DNA of 59,372 nucleotides. Source: Myxococcales bacterium (GTDB lineage: Bacteria > Myxococcota_A > Polyangia > Fen-1088). Each line of letters starts with the position of its first letter. Position 1 is the first letter of the stretch. Below, piece after piece: positions 23,027-32,770 of this stretch. The notes under the pieces were generated by a model. That model was not told the origin of the DNA, ran no database searches, and saw only the letters and a list, made by a program, of their open reading frames with translations. The stretch spans positions 1-59,372 of the forward strand of contig JANXXE010000134.1 of NCBI GenBank assembly GCA_025350815.1, given 5' to 3'. Position numbers and translations under genes: made by a program.

Positions 23027-23761
23027 ATGATCGGGACGCTGGCGGTGCTGGCCTGGTCCGCCCAGGATCCGATGGTGGCGATCGCGCGCGTCGAAACCGC
23101 CGAGCCGGTCGTCGCGCTGACCTTCGATGCCTGCGCGACGGCCGGACAGGACAACGGCTTTGATCGCCCTGTATTCGACATCCTGAAGGCCGAGCACGTT
23201 CCCGCGACCGTGTTCGTGTCGGGCCGCTGGTTGAAGACCCATCCGGAGGCCGCCCGCGATCTTGCCGCGGCGGAGTTCATAGAGTTTGGTAACCATTCGT
23301 ACGCCCACCCGCGGCTGCCGCGGATGTCGCCGGCGCGTGTCGCCCGCGAAATCGACGACACCGAGCGGCTGATCGAGGCGCTGGGACGACATTCGGTCGC
23401 TCTGCGTCCGCCGTTTGGCGACTGGAACGCAAGACTCGTCAAGATGGCCGCCGACCGAAGCCTGCCGACGGTGTTGTGGGATGTCGTTTCTGGCGATGCC
23501 GGCGGGCACGTGGCGGCCGATACGATGGTTCGCACTGTCGCCGCAGAGGTGCGCCCCGGCTCGATTGTCATCTTCCACATCAACGAGCGTGGGCCTTTCA
23601 CCAAGGACGCGCTGCCCACCATCATCGCGCGGCTGCGCGCCCGCGGCCTGCGTTTTGTCTTCGTGTCGGACTTGCTGCGCTTGCCGGACGCCCGCATCAT
23701 CCCGGCGCGCGCCAGCACCCGCGTGCCCCCGAAAGAGCCGCGTGCGCGTTCTGCAGGCTGA
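23027..23761 (+). CDS. Polysaccharide deacetylase (NodB-like)
   Basis: This 244-residue carbohydrate esterase family-4-like enzyme removes acetyl groups from cell-wall or surface glycans. ATG 23027 follows the rimI stop by 13 bases. NodB motifs are visible: motif 1 VVALTFDAC (the usual second, metal-binding Asp is Ala), motif 2 NHSYAHP, motif 3 LRPPFGDWN, and a C-terminal VIFHINERG with the catalytic His. The short N-terminal hydrophobic stretch may be a weak signal sequence. It overlaps the next GNAT gene by 20 bases. Confidence 0.82.
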   Translation: MIGTLAVLAWSAQDPMVAIARVETAEPVVALTFDACATAGQDNGFDRPVFDILKAEHVPATVFVSGRWLKTHPEAARDLAAAEFIEFGNHSYAHPRLPRMSPARVAREIDDTERLIEALGRHSVALRPPFGDWNARLVKMAADRSLPTVLWDVVSGDAGGHVAADTMVRTVAAEVRPGSIVIFHINERGPFTKDALPTIIARLRARGLRFVFVSDLLRLPDARIIPARASTRVPPKEPRARSAG

Positions 23762-24203
23762 AGCGTCCGCGGCCCGCGCGCAGGCAAGTTGGCTTGTGAC
23801 CATCGATCCCTGGCTGTCGCTTGGCTACGACCCGCGCCGGCTGGGCGCGTGGCTGGCGCGATCGGCGCGGTCGGGTGGCGTCTTCGTCGTGCGTACCGGC
23901 GTGCGCGTCGACGGCATCGTCGTCGTTCAGCCCGATGTGTTGCTGGGCGCCTTCATAGCCCTGGTGGCCGCCCGCCCCGAGGCCGCGGGCAAGGGCGTGG
24001 GCCGGGCGCTGGTGGACTTCGTCGCCGCGCGCACCTTCGTCGGGCGGCGCTGGCTGTATGTCTCGTCCGACACGCGCAACCGCGCGGCGGCGGCTTTCTA
24101 TCGCAAGCTGGGATTCACGCGGGTTGGACGCTTGCCGGATCTGGTTCGCGTGGGACGCACGGAGATCTTGTGGCGGCTGGGGCGGCCGGCCGCAGCGTCC
24201 TAG
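23742..24203 (+). CDS. GNAT-family N-acetyltransferase
   Basis: This 153-residue acetyltransferase begins at a GTG inside the end of the deacetylase gene. Acetyl-CoA binding is marked by ARPEAAGKGVGRALVDF (about residues 75-92), and RNRAAAAFYRKLGFTRVGR follows near the C-terminus. Substrate unknown. It is the last gene of the engB-rimI-deacetylase unit, and its stop overlaps the convergent ferredoxin gene by a few bases. Confidence 0.75.
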   Translation: MRVLQAEASAARAQASWLVTIDPWLSLGYDPRRLGAWLARSARSGGVFVVRTGVRVDGIVVVQPDVLLGAFIALVAARPEAAGKGVGRALVDFVAARTFVGRRWLYVSSDTRNRAAAAFYRKLGFTRVGRLPDLVRVGRTEILWRLGRPAAAS

Positions 24204-24532
24204 TCTTCGTCTTGATCCGGCGTATCGTGGCGCAGCCGTTCGACCGGCCGGCCCCCCAAAAGATGCGATTCCACGATCTCAGCGGCGTCCTCGGGGCGCA
24301 CAGCCCGGTACCAGATTCCCTCGGGATAGATCACCAGCATCGGCCCATCGAAACAGGGACCCAGGCACCCGCAGGGCGTGACCGCGACCTGGCCCCATAA
24401 TTCCTGCCGCCCACCGATGGCCTTCTGCAGGGCGGCGAAGATCTCGGCTGAACCCCGGGCGCTGCACGACGGTCGGCCCTCGACCGGCCGCTCGTTACGG
24501 CATACGAAGAGATGGCGAGTGATCCGCGACAT
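24200..24532 (-). CDS. Thioredoxin-like [2Fe-2S] ferredoxin (paralogue 1)
   Basis: This 110-residue protein has the cysteine pattern of the thioredoxin-like [2Fe-2S] ferredoxin family: Cys11-x11-Cys23 followed by Cys56-x3-Cys60. These are small soluble electron carriers or cluster proteins. Its C-terminus SHLLGGRPVERLR closely matches a second copy at 34331, so the two are paralogues. Redox partner unknown. Divergent from the histidine kinase gene. Confidence 0.82.
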   Translation of the reverse strand: MSRITRHLFVCRNERPVEGRPSCSARGSAEIFAALQKAIGGRQELWGQVAVTPCGCLGPCFDGPMLVIYPEGIWYRAVRPEDAAEIVESHLLGGRPVERLRHDTPDQDED

Positions 24533-24611
24533 GGCGTTATGGTTCCGCAGGCGCCTCGGTCATAATCGGCGACGGCATGGCCAGTGTAGCGCGATCCGCC
24601 CGGCGCCGATC

Positions 24612-26231
24612 ATGAGGCACCCACGCTCGGGCTCGGGTGCGCCGGTGTCGCTGATTCTGGCGTTTGTCTTTCCCGCGATTGTCGGTGCCGCACTGGCCCT
24701 GGCGTACTACGGCTATCAATATGTGGATGACGTGTCTCGCCTGTTCGAGGCGTCGATCCGTGAGGACGCTCGCGGTGATGCAAGTGATCTGTTCCGGGCG
24801 ATTGAGGCGCGCATTGATGATGCCGCGGTCACCCTGTTTCGGCAGTTGGACCTGGCGCAAGAGGACGGCCCCCTCGAAGCCGCCTGCAAGGCGGACCTTG
24901 GGCCCATGATCGAGTCGTACATCGTTCTCAATGCGAAGAAGGCGTCAGTCTGCGTTCTCGACAAGCGCCAGCGGGCCGAGTGGGACACGTACAAGCGAAC
25001 GCTGAACTGGGAATCGCTGCGCCCGTCGGAGTTTCGCCACGAGCACCGCACGTTGGACGCCGGTTCGGTGTTGATTGCCTATTCGACGCGGCAGATGCGC
25101 GACGGCACGAAGTACTACGTGGCGGCCAAGCTGAAGCTGGATGTCATTCAGACCGACTGGCTGGACGAGGAGATTGCCAAGCTTAGCAAGACCCGGCGGG
25201 TTGCCGTCATCGACGAGCACGGCAATACGATTTCGGGATCGCCGCTGGGTCCACATGGGCGCGACGATCGCTTTCTGTATGAGGATCTATTCGGCAAGAC
25301 TTTGTACAAATGGCGCGTCCGCATCGCGCCCAAGGACGTGGACACGTTACAGGCGAAGGCTGAACGCAAGAAGGTGTTCGGGCCATTGCTGATCATCTTG
25401 TCGACGGTGATCATCGCGGTCGGTCTGGGCATCGTGTGGATGGCCGTGCTGTCGGAACGGCGCGCGTCCCGGCTCAAGAGCGACTTCATCGCCAACGTGT
25501 CTCACGAGCTGAAGACGCCGCTGTCGTTGATCCGCATGTTTGGCGAACTGGTGGCGACGGGCAAGCACAAGGGCGAGGGCGTCGCGCGCGAATACGGCGG
25601 CATCATCACCCGCGAATCCGAACGGCTTTCGCACCTCATCGACAACGTCCTCGACTTTGCGCGCCTCGAACGCGGCAAGGCCAGCTACGATTTTTCCCAG
25701 GGGGATATGGCCGACGTGCTTGAACGGGCCCTCGATGTCTGTCGCTATCGGGTCGAAAAGGACAAGATGAAGCTGCGCACCGAGGTTGACCCCGGCCTGC
25801 CGCCGGTGCGGATGGATCACAACGCCATGACCCTGGTGATATTGAATCTCGTGGACAACGCCATCAAATACGCAGCCGACGGGGGCATTGTCGACGTCTC
25901 GCTTGGTCGCACGCCGGGGGGCGTGGTGATTGCGGTGCGCGATCACGGCCCGGGCATCGCCGTGGACGAACAGCTGCGCGTCTTCGAGCGTTTCTATCGG
26001 GCCCGCAGCGCGCGCGACCGCAACGTGCGCGGCAGCGGAATTGGTCTGTCCCTGGTCAAGCACATCGCCGAGGCACACGGCGGTCGTGTCACGGTGGAAA
26101 GCCCTGCACCGGGGGGCACCGCAACCAACCCCGGCTCGGTGTTCCGGGTCTTCCTGCCGGCGCCGGTTCACGACGGGGCCGAGTCCGCCGCGCGCCACGA
26201 TGCGCCCCACCTTGGCCCCACGCAATCATGA
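24612..26231 (+). CDS. Sensor histidine kinase
   Basis: ATG 24612 gives a 539-residue protein with a first transmembrane helix at about 12-33. A periplasmic sensor region (about 35-255) and a second helix (about 256-278) follow. The kinase core comes next: [14 protein letters not shown] with phospho-acceptor His298, an N box in [11 protein letters not shown], and G boxes DHGPGIA and [11 protein letters not shown]. It senses an extracytoplasmic signal and phosphorylates the adjacent response regulator, whose ATG overlaps its stop by four bases. ATG 24531 is a less likely longer start. The signal is unknown. Confidence 0.9.
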   Translation: MRHPRSGSGAPVSLILAFVFPAIVGAALALAYYGYQYVDDVSRLFEASIREDARGDASDLFRAIEARIDDAAVTLFRQLDLAQEDGPLEAACKADLGPMIESYIVLNAKKASVCVLDKRQRAEWDTYKRTLNWESLRPSEFRHEHRTLDAGSVLIAYSTRQMRDGTKYYVAAKLKLDVIQTDWLDEEIAKLSKTRRVAVIDEHGNTISGSPLGPHGRDDRFLYEDLFGKTLYKWRVRIAPKDVDTLQAKAERKKVFGPLLIILSTVIIAVGLGIVWMAVLSERRASRLKSDFIANVSHELKTPLSLIRMFGELVATGKHKGEGVAREYGGIITRESERLSHLIDNVLDFARLERGKASYDFSQGDMADVLERALDVCRYRVEKDKMKLRTEVDPGLPPVRMDHNAMTLVILNLVDNAIKYAADGGIVDVSLGRTPGGVVIAVRDHGPGIAVDEQLRVFERFYRARSARDRNVRGSGIGLSLVKHIAEAHGGRVTVESPAPGGTATNPGSVFRVFLPAPVHDGAESAARHDAPHLGPTQS

Positions 26232-26926
26232 CAGCCGCACCGTCGTCACGTCGTCGCATTCTGGTCATCGAGGACGAACCCGACATCGCCCGCGGGCTGC
26301 GCGACGCCCTGGAATTCGAGCAGTTCGAAGCCGCGACCACCGGGTTCGGCCGCGAGGGCATCAAGCTTCTGCGCGAGCGCGGCGCTGACCTGGTGATTCT
26401 GGATCTGATGCTGCCCGACATGAACGGCTTTGCCGTGTGCGAGGAGATTCGCAGCACCCACCCGGTGGTGCCCATCATCATGCTGACCGCTCGTTCGCAG
26501 GAGACAGACAAGATTCGCGGTCTGGAGGTCGGGGCCGACGACTACGTCACCAAACCTTTTTCAATAGGCGAACTGGTGGCGCGCATCAACGCCATCTTCC
26601 GGCGTTTGTTTCGCACGAATCAGGATGACGTCGTGCAGGTGGGCGCCGCAACGATTCACCTCAACAAGCACGAGCTGGTCAGGAACAAGAAGACAGTGGC
26701 CCTGTCCTTCTACGAGGTCGAGCTTGTGCGGTTGCTGCACGAACGCGCGGGCCAGCCGGTCACACGGGAAGAGATCCTGGACAAGATCTGGGGCGTGACG
26801 GGGCACGGGTCCAGCCGGTCGGTCGACAACTTCGTGGTCAAGCTGCGCAAGAAAATCGAGGAGAATGCGGCGAAACCCCGGCACATCGTCACCATCTACG
26901 GCACCGGCTACAAGCTGGTTCTGTAG
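26228..26926 (+). CDS. OmpR-family response regulator
   Basis: This 232-residue transcription regulator has a receiver domain with the acidic pair in VIEDEP, phospho-acceptor Asp59 in LVILDLMLPDMNG, the switch Thr in MLTARSQETD, and Lys in VTKPFSI. The C-terminal OmpR winged helix begins near residue 135 (VGAATIHLNKHELVRN) and ends VDNFVVKLRKKIEE, then HIVTIYGTGYKLVL. It is the cognate partner of the histidine kinase (ATGA overlap). Target genes unknown. Confidence 0.92.
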   Translation: MTAAPSSRRRILVIEDEPDIARGLRDALEFEQFEAATTGFGREGIKLLRERGADLVILDLMLPDMNGFAVCEEIRSTHPVVPIIMLTARSQETDKIRGLEVGADDYVTKPFSIGELVARINAIFRRLFRTNQDDVVQVGAATIHLNKHELVRNKKTVALSFYEVELVRLLHERAGQPVTREEILDKIWGVTGHGSSRSVDNFVVKLRKKIEENAAKPRHIVTIYGTGYKLVL

Positions 26927-26968
26927 CTGACGCTCTGAGGCCCGGGCGGTCATGGTATAGCCACCGTC

Positions 26969-28453
26969 ATGTCTTCGGCCATTCCCGTTCGTGTCCGCAT
27001 CGCGCCTTCGCCCACTGGCGATCCCCACGTCGGGACGGCGTACATCGCCTTGTTCAACTATGTGTTCGCCAAGAAGAACGCAGGTCAGTTCATCCTGCGC
27101 ATCGAGGACACGGATCGCACGCGGTCGACGCCCGAATCCGAGACCGCCATCATGGAGTCCCTGCGCTGGGTCGGACTTCAGTGGGACGAAGGGCCCGACA
27201 TTGGTGGCCCCTGCGGCCCCTACCGGCAGTCGGAGCGCGCCGAGATCTACCGACAGCACGTGGCCAAGCTGGTCGAAAGCGGTGCGGCCTATCGCTGCTT
27301 CTGCACGGCTGAGCGGCTCGAAGCCCTGCGGCACGAGCAGCGCCGTCAGGGTCTGTTCGTGGGCTACGACGGGCTGTGCCGCGGGCGCACGCGGACCGAA
27401 TCCGAGACGCGCGCGGGCGCAGGCGAGCCTTTCGTCATTCGCCTGGCGATGCCCCGGACCGGAGAGATCATATTTGTCGACCGCCTGCGCGGCGAGGTGA
27501 AGTTCGACAACGCCCAGATCGACGACCAGATCCTGATGAAAACGGACGGCTTTCCCACTTATCATCTGGCCAATGTGGTCGACGATCACCTGATGGGCAT
27601 CACGCACGTCATCCGCGCCGAGGAGTGGCTGTCGTCGACGCCCAAGCACATGGTGCTGTACCAGGCCTTTGGCTGGCAGCCGCCTGAATGGATTCACATG
27701 CCGCTTCTGCGCAACGCGGACAAGTCGAAGATCTCGAAGCGCAAGAATCCGGTGTCGCTGGGCTACTACCGGGCGTCGGGGTTTCTGCCCGAGGCGTTGC
27801 TGAATTACCTCGGCACCATGGGCTGGTCCATCGCGGGCGACCGTGAACAGTTCACGCTCGACGAGATGATTGCGGTCTTCACCTTCGACCGCATCAGTCT
27901 GGGCGGCCCGGTTTTCGATTTGGTGAAACTGTCGGCCATGAACGGCGATTACCTGCGCGCGCTGGACGACGCGGGGGTTGTCGCGCGCCTGCGCACGTGG
28001 CGGCTGTCCGACGACTACCTGCGGTCGTTGATTCCGCTGGCGCGCGAGCGCATGCAGCGTCTGGATCAGTTCCTGCCGCTGACCGAGTTCTTCTTCTCGG
28101 GCGATCTCGATTACGCGCCCGTGGTGAAAGACATGCTGCCCAAGGGGCGCACCCCCAAGCAGACCGCCGACTGTCTGGTGACCTTTGTCGAGGCGCTGGA
28201 CGTGCAACGAGATTTTTCGCCCGCCGGGCTGGAACCGATGGCGCGCGCCTTTGCCGAAAAATCCGGCTGGGCGACGAAGGAATTCTTCATGCTGGTCCGT
28301 GTCGCCATCAGCGCCCGCAAGGCGACGCCGCCGTTGTTCGAAACCATGACCGGCCTCGGCAAGGACATGGCCCGCCGCCGGCTGCGCCAGGCCGCCGAAT
28401 TCGTCAAGAGACTGCCCGAGCCGCCCCCGCCCACCGACCAAAAAACACACTAG
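26969..28453 (+). CDS. gltX: Glutamyl-tRNA synthetase
   Basis: This 494-residue class-I aminoacyl-tRNA synthetase charges tRNA-Glu. The class-I HIGH-type motif appears as [15 protein letters not shown], the zinc-binding region includes [12 protein letters not shown], and the KMSKS-type motif is [13 protein letters not shown] (about residue 254). The C-terminal half contains the anticodon-binding helical bundle. It is 43 bases downstream of the response regulator. Start ATG 26969. Confidence 0.95.
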   Translation: MSSAIPVRVRIAPSPTGDPHVGTAYIALFNYVFAKKNAGQFILRIEDTDRTRSTPESETAIMESLRWVGLQWDEGPDIGGPCGPYRQSERAEIYRQHVAKLVESGAAYRCFCTAERLEALRHEQRRQGLFVGYDGLCRGRTRTESETRAGAGEPFVIRLAMPRTGEIIFVDRLRGEVKFDNAQIDDQILMKTDGFPTYHLANVVDDHLMGITHVIRAEEWLSSTPKHMVLYQAFGWQPPEWIHMPLLRNADKSKISKRKNPVSLGYYRASGFLPEALLNYLGTMGWSIAGDREQFTLDEMIAVFTFDRISLGGPVFDLVKLSAMNGDYLRALDDAGVVARLRTWRLSDDYLRSLIPLARERMQRLDQFLPLTEFFFSGDLDYAPVVKDMLPKGRTPKQTADCLVTFVEALDVQRDFSPAGLEPMARAFAEKSGWATKEFFMLVRVAISARKATPPLFETMTGLGKDMARRRLRQAAEFVKRLPEPPPPTDQKTH

Positions 28454-28492
28454 ATTACAATTCGATGACAATTGCCGCCCTATGTTGGGCGC

Positions 28493-30178
28493 ATGGATTT
28501 TCAGGGACCGCTCATCGCGCTTTATCTGGTGATCTTCCTCGGGCTGGCCGTTTACGGCTTTCACCGCTCGCACCTGGTTTATCTGTTCTACAAGTACCGT
28601 GACCGTCTGCCGCGTCCGGCGGGCACCTTCGCGGACCTGCCCGCAGTCACCGTCCAGCTGCCGCTGTTCAACGAGATGTACGTGGCCGAACGCCTGCTCG
28701 AATCGGTGGTGGGCATTCGCTACCCGCGGGATCGTTTTCAGATCCAGGTGCTCGACGACTCCACGGACGAGACCCAGGACATCTGCCGGCGCAAGGTCGC
28801 CGAGCTGCGCGGGCGCTTTGCCGACCTCGACATCGAATACGTCCATCGCGCCCAGCGCGGCGGTTTCAAGGCGGGCGCCCTCGAGAACGGCCTGCGCACC
28901 GCCAAGGGCGAGCTGATCCTGATCTTCGATGCGGACTTTGTGCCGCAGGTGGACATTCTCGAACGAACTGTCGATCACTTCGTGGATCCGAAGGTGGCGG
29001 TGGTGCAGTGCCGCTGGGAGCATATCAACCGCGATTTCTCATCGTTGACCGAATGCCAGGCCCTGATGCTGGACGGCCACTTCATGATCGAGCACGCCGG
29101 GCGCAACCGGTCGGGACGATTCTTCAATTTCAACGGCACCGCCGGTATCTGGCGGCGTGCCGCCATCGCGGATGCCGGTGGCTGGCAGCACGACACGCTG
29201 ACCGAGGACATCGACCTGTCGTACCGCGCCCAGTTGCGCGGCTGGCGTTTCGTCTACCTGCCCGAGGTCGCCGCGCCGGCCGAATTGCCGGTCGAGATGT
29301 CTGCCTTCAAGGCGCAGCAGTTTCGCTGGGCCAAGGGTTCCTGTCAGGTGGCGCGCAAGTTGCTGATGACCATCCTGCGTTCGAACGCGACCTTCGGTCA
29401 GAAGGTCGAGGCCTTCTTCCACCTGACCAACAATTTTGCGTACCCGCTGCTGGTGCTGCTGGCGCTGTTGCTGTTGCCGAACCTCGTGGTGCGCACGACC
29501 CATGGTATCCGCGAGGTGCTGCTGATCGATCTGCCGCTGTTCTTCGGGACCACCCTTAGCATCGCGTCGTTCTACCTGCTGTCGCAGCGGGAGATCGCGC
29601 GCATCACCGGACCGGGCGGCGCCGTGCGATCGCCCTGGGCGGCTCTGCGGCGCCTGCCGCTGGTGATGTCCGTCGGCATCGGGTTGTCCATCAACCAGAC
29701 CCGCGCCGTCTTCGAGGCGCTGATGGGCCGCGAGACCGAGTTCGTGCGCACACCCAAGCACGGCATCGAGGGTCGCCTGGAAAAATGGAACGCCAAAAAG
29801 TACCGAGCAGCCAAATCCTTGACGCCTGTGATCGAGGTCGCCATGGCGGCCTATTTCGTGGTCGCCATGGTCATCGCTTTTCAGCACGGCCACTACCTGT
29901 CCATGCCGTTCCTGATGCTGTTCCTGTTCGGCTTCGGCTACGTCGGCCTGCTGTCGATGTGGCAGGGCCATGTGGGCTTCTTATTGCGCGGGGCTTTCGC
30001 GGGTCGGGCCGGCCGCCGCACTGTGGTCGTCGCGCCGCGATCCTTCCCGGTGTTGGCCTCCCCGGTGTTGGCCTCGACGCAGTTGTCCAGCGCATCGGGT
30101 GACGCCGGCGCCTTGTTGGCGGGTCGTCCCGGCCGCGCCGCCGTGGGTGGCGAGCGTCACGAAGACGCCGTCGTCTGA
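28493..30178 (+). CDS. Membrane family-2 glycosyltransferase, cellulose-synthase-like
   Basis: This 561-residue processive-type glycosyltransferase has an N-terminal transmembrane helix (about 5-25) and a cytoplasmic GT-A domain. Visible sites: VQLPLFNEMYV, DDSTDETQ, the DxD equivalent FDADF, TEDIDLSYRAQLRGW for the catalytic Asp, and the QxxRW motif QQFRWAKG. Several C-terminal transmembrane helices (about residues 300-500) follow. ATG 28493 follows gltX by 39 bases. It likely polymerises or transfers a sugar to a lipid; product unknown. Confidence 0.85.
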   Translation: MDFQGPLIALYLVIFLGLAVYGFHRSHLVYLFYKYRDRLPRPAGTFADLPAVTVQLPLFNEMYVAERLLESVVGIRYPRDRFQIQVLDDSTDETQDICRRKVAELRGRFADLDIEYVHRAQRGGFKAGALENGLRTAKGELILIFDADFVPQVDILERTVDHFVDPKVAVVQCRWEHINRDFSSLTECQALMLDGHFMIEHAGRNRSGRFFNFNGTAGIWRRAAIADAGGWQHDTLTEDIDLSYRAQLRGWRFVYLPEVAAPAELPVEMSAFKAQQFRWAKGSCQVARKLLMTILRSNATFGQKVEAFFHLTNNFAYPLLVLLALLLLPNLVVRTTHGIREVLLIDLPLFFGTTLSIASFYLLSQREIARITGPGGAVRSPWAALRRLPLVMSVGIGLSINQTRAVFEALMGRETEFVRTPKHGIEGRLEKWNAKKYRAAKSLTPVIEVAMAAYFVVAMVIAFQHGHYLSMPFLMLFLFGFGYVGLLSMWQGHVGFLLRGAFAGRAGRRTVVVAPRSFPVLASPVLASTQLSSASGDAGALLAGRPGRAAVGGERHEDAVV

Positions 30179-30225
30179 GCGGTCCTTGGCGCCGAATCCC
30201 CGGCGCCCCTGCTAGTCTTGATGCC

Positions 30226-31320
30226 ATGCCTCTGTTGCCGGCACGCCGACCCAGGCGTCGCAAGCTTCTTTTCGTGGCCTTTGCCGTGGTGGGCTGCGTG
30301 GATGTCACACGGCCACGCGAGCTGACGCGGGGTTCGACGGACGACGCCTCCGGCATGGCTGCTGATTCACCGTCGCCCCCGGGGCTCGCGCGCGACGCTT
30401 CGCCCAACGCACGGGACGCAGGACCCGCAACGACCGAGCCGGAACGACCGGCAGCCATGGACGCCGGGGTGGATCGGGACGTTGGCGCCGCGGCGCCCGA
30501 TGCGCCATCGCCGATCCCCGATGCGCAGCGGGGCGAAAGCCCGGTTCTGGACGCCGCGGGCGCCGTCGATCAAAAACTTCGGGATGCGGCAGTTGCGGAC
30601 AGGCCACGGGATGCCGCGGAAATCGATCTGGCGCCCGGGGCACAACCGGACGCGCGGCCGACCGGATGTGCCGCGCGCGGCCCGGGCGTGTTGCTGTGTG
30701 AGGATTTCGAGAAAGGCCTCCCACCGCGGGACAGCGTCTATGGTTACGCGACCAGCGCGAACGGGTCGGTGACCAGCGAATCGGTGGTCGTGCACGGCGG
30801 CGCGCGCGCGGCGGAATTTCGGCCCGGCGACAACGCGGGCTTGTCGCGCTATGCGGTGCTGTATCGGACCTTCACACCCCCGCTGACCGAAGGTCCGCTG
30901 CATGTGCGCTTTTACGTGCGGGTCCCGGCTGACTCGACGATGCCGCCGTGGAACGTCTTCTTCGAACTTGTGGAAAGCGACGTGGCCCCGGGCCGGATCA
31001 AGCTTGTGCAAGCGCCGGGCGACAGCATCACCTTCGAGGTCTCGCCCGGCATGCAGAGCGCGACGTCCAGCCCAAATGCCCTGAAACGCGATGTCTGGCA
31101 GTGCGTGCAGGTGATTGTCAATCTGTCCCAGACGTCGACCGGCCGCGCTGAATATCTCGTCGACGGTGAGACGCGACAGATCATTTCCGGGGTGGCCACC
31201 GTTCCGACCGCAGGATGGGCGAAGGTGACCGTCGGTTCTGTCACAGGCCCCGACGCCACCGGGGTGCACCTTTACCTCGACGACATCGTCGTCTCGACAC
31301 AGCCCGTCGGCTGCGACTGA
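30226..31320 (+). CDS. Lipoprotein with C-terminal LamG-like domain
   Basis: This 364-residue protein begins with a positively charged signal peptide ending in lipobox VVGC, then a long Ala/Asp-rich linker to about residue 145. A C-terminal beta-sandwich domain contains GVLLCEDFEKGL, PLHVRFYVRVPA, VWQCVQVIVNL and VHLYLDDIVVS, resembling LamG/polysaccharide-lyase-type folds. The linker and domain organisation echo the LamG lipoprotein at 8158. Surface-exposed ligand or glycan binding is likely; no catalytic residues were identified. Confidence 0.7.
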   Translation: MPLLPARRPRRRKLLFVAFAVVGCVDVTRPRELTRGSTDDASGMAADSPSPPGLARDASPNARDAGPATTEPERPAAMDAGVDRDVGAAAPDAPSPIPDAQRGESPVLDAAGAVDQKLRDAAVADRPRDAAEIDLAPGAQPDARPTGCAARGPGVLLCEDFEKGLPPRDSVYGYATSANGSVTSESVVVHGGARAAEFRPGDNAGLSRYAVLYRTFTPPLTEGPLHVRFYVRVPADSTMPPWNVFFELVESDVAPGRIKLVQAPGDSITFEVSPGMQSATSSPNALKRDVWQCVQVIVNLSQTSTGRAEYLVDGETRQIISGVATVPTAGWAKVTVGSVTGPDATGVHLYLDDIVVSTQPVGCD

Positions 31321-31356
31321 CCCCGGGGCCATCAGCGGACCCGGTCCGACCTCACC

Positions 31357-31830
31357 TCATCTGGCGCCGGGCTGACCCGCGGCAGGCAGCGCGGGTGGGG
31401 TGACGGGTTCCGTCACCAGCGGAAAGCGATCGCCGCGCAGGCGCCGCTGCTTGATCATCGACCAGCGCCCGTCCGTGAATTGCCAGCGCTGCTCGAGGGT
31501 CGTGCTTTTTACGATCTGATCGCGGCGGTAGTACCAGTCCACCTTCACGACGACGACCGCCGTTTCCGACGGCACGCCAAACGTGATGGACACGACGTCG
31601 CTGTCGCCCCAGGTCAGTTCCTCACCAACGGCGTTCACGCGGCCCATGAACAGGGGCGCTTCATCAGGCGGCAACGACCGCACGGCCTGCTCATAACGCG
31701 ACCAGCGCAGATCGTCGTTGAACATGTGCGCCTCGCGCGCCAGCGTCTCCTCGCGTCGCTGCGCGGGTGTTATCACGCAGGCGGCAGTGGCGATCAGCAA
31801 AACGATGGCCAGCTCCAGGCGTCGCTTCAT
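31357..31830 (-). CDS. Small lipoprotein, unknown function
   Basis: This 157-residue protein has a signal peptide (RRLELAIVLLIATAAC) with the lipobox cysteine near residue 18. The mature part contains SLPPDEAPLFM, ITFGVPSETAVVVVKVDWYYRRD and QRWQFTDGRWSMI, suggesting a beta-rich single domain. A Pro/Ala-rich tail ends the protein. It follows prmC by two bases on the same strand, so it is probably co-transcribed. No family recognised. Confidence 0.6.
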   Translation of the reverse strand: MKRRLELAIVLLIATAACVITPAQRREETLAREAHMFNDDLRWSRYEQAVRSLPPDEAPLFMGRVNAVGEELTWGDSDVVSITFGVPSETAVVVVKVDWYYRRDQIVKSTTLEQRWQFTDGRWSMIKQRRLRGDRFPLVTEPVTPPALPAAGQPGAR

Positions 31831-31832
31831 TG

Positions 31833-32708
31833 TCAGATCCCTTTCCGTCGGGCGACGACGACCCGGTCGATGCCCGCCAGATCGCGGCGTGGCTCAACAT
31901 CGGCCAGCCCGGCATCGTTACACAATTGCGCCACGGCAGACGCTTGCCCTGCACCAATCTCCAGGACCAAACTGCCCTGCGTGGTCAACAGGGGGGGCGC
32001 GCTTTTGACCAGGCGGCGGATGAGATCCAGGCCGTCGTTGCCACCGTCCAGGGCCAGGCGCGGCTCGCTGCGGACATCCGCCGACAGTCCCTCGATGTCG
32101 GCCGTCGGGATGTACGGAAGATTGGCCGTGATGACGTCGAAGGGGGCCTGCCCGTCCAGTGGCTCCAGCAGTGTCCCCTGGAAAAAAGTCACCGTCAGGC
32201 CCAGCCGTTCGGCATTCGCACGCGCCACGTCCAGGGCGTCGGCAGAGACGTCGGTCGCCACCACCACGACTTCCGGGCGTGATTTCAGCGTATGCGCGAC
32301 CGCCAGGGCGATCGCCCCCGAACCCGTGGCCACGTCCAGCAGGCGGGTAGGTCCCGTGGCAGGCAGGCGTTCACGGGCCACCTCGACAACCGTCTCGGTT
32401 TCAGGCCGCGGGACCAGGGTGCGGCTGTCCACCAGCAGATCCAGCGACCAGAATTCCTTGCGTCCGGTGATGTACGCGATTGGTTCCCCGCCCTGTCGCC
32501 GCTTGACCAGGCCCCGATAGGTGCCCAGCTCGACGCTGTCCAGGGGGCGATCGAACTGTGTATACAACTGCACGCGCGACAGCCCGAAGGCGTGCGCGGC
32601 CAGCAGTTCGGCGTCAAGCCGGGCACTTGCCATGCCGCGTTCCTCGAAGCGGGTCGTGGTCCAGCGCAGGACCTCGAGAATCGTCCAGACGCCCTGTCGC
32701 GCCGTCAT
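31833..32708 (-). CDS. prmC: Release-factor glutamine methyltransferase PrmC (HemK)
   Basis: This 291-residue SAM-dependent enzyme methylates the Gln of the GGQ loop in release factors. ATG 32708 is chosen because an upstream extension would overlap the ligase gene. Family features: PLQYI-equivalent GEPIAYITGRKEFWSLDLLV, LVPRPETETVV, SAM motif LLDVATGSGAIALA, and the catalytic tetrapeptide as NLPY in ITANLPYIPT, where the family usually has NPPY. The C-terminus runs to VLEIGAGQASAVA and the end. Confidence 0.88.
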   Translation of the reverse strand: MTARQGVWTILEVLRWTTTRFEERGMASARLDAELLAAHAFGLSRVQLYTQFDRPLDSVELGTYRGLVKRRQGGEPIAYITGRKEFWSLDLLVDSRTLVPRPETETVVEVARERLPATGPTRLLDVATGSGAIALAVAHTLKSRPEVVVVATDVSADALDVARANAERLGLTVTFFQGTLLEPLDGQAPFDVITANLPYIPTADIEGLSADVRSEPRLALDGGNDGLDLIRRLVKSAPPLLTTQGSLVLEIGAGQASAVAQLCNDAGLADVEPRRDLAGIDRVVVARRKGI

Positions 32709-32770
32709 CGGGGAAGCAACCGAGGCCAAGCTGGCGCTGATTGTGCCGGAAGGGGGCGCATATAGCGAGA

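Noticed and set aside
26561-29023. 820-residue minus-strand ORF across gltX and the glycosyltransferase
   Set aside because: Both plus-strand genes carry clear family motifs, and the antisense protein has no recognisable sequence.
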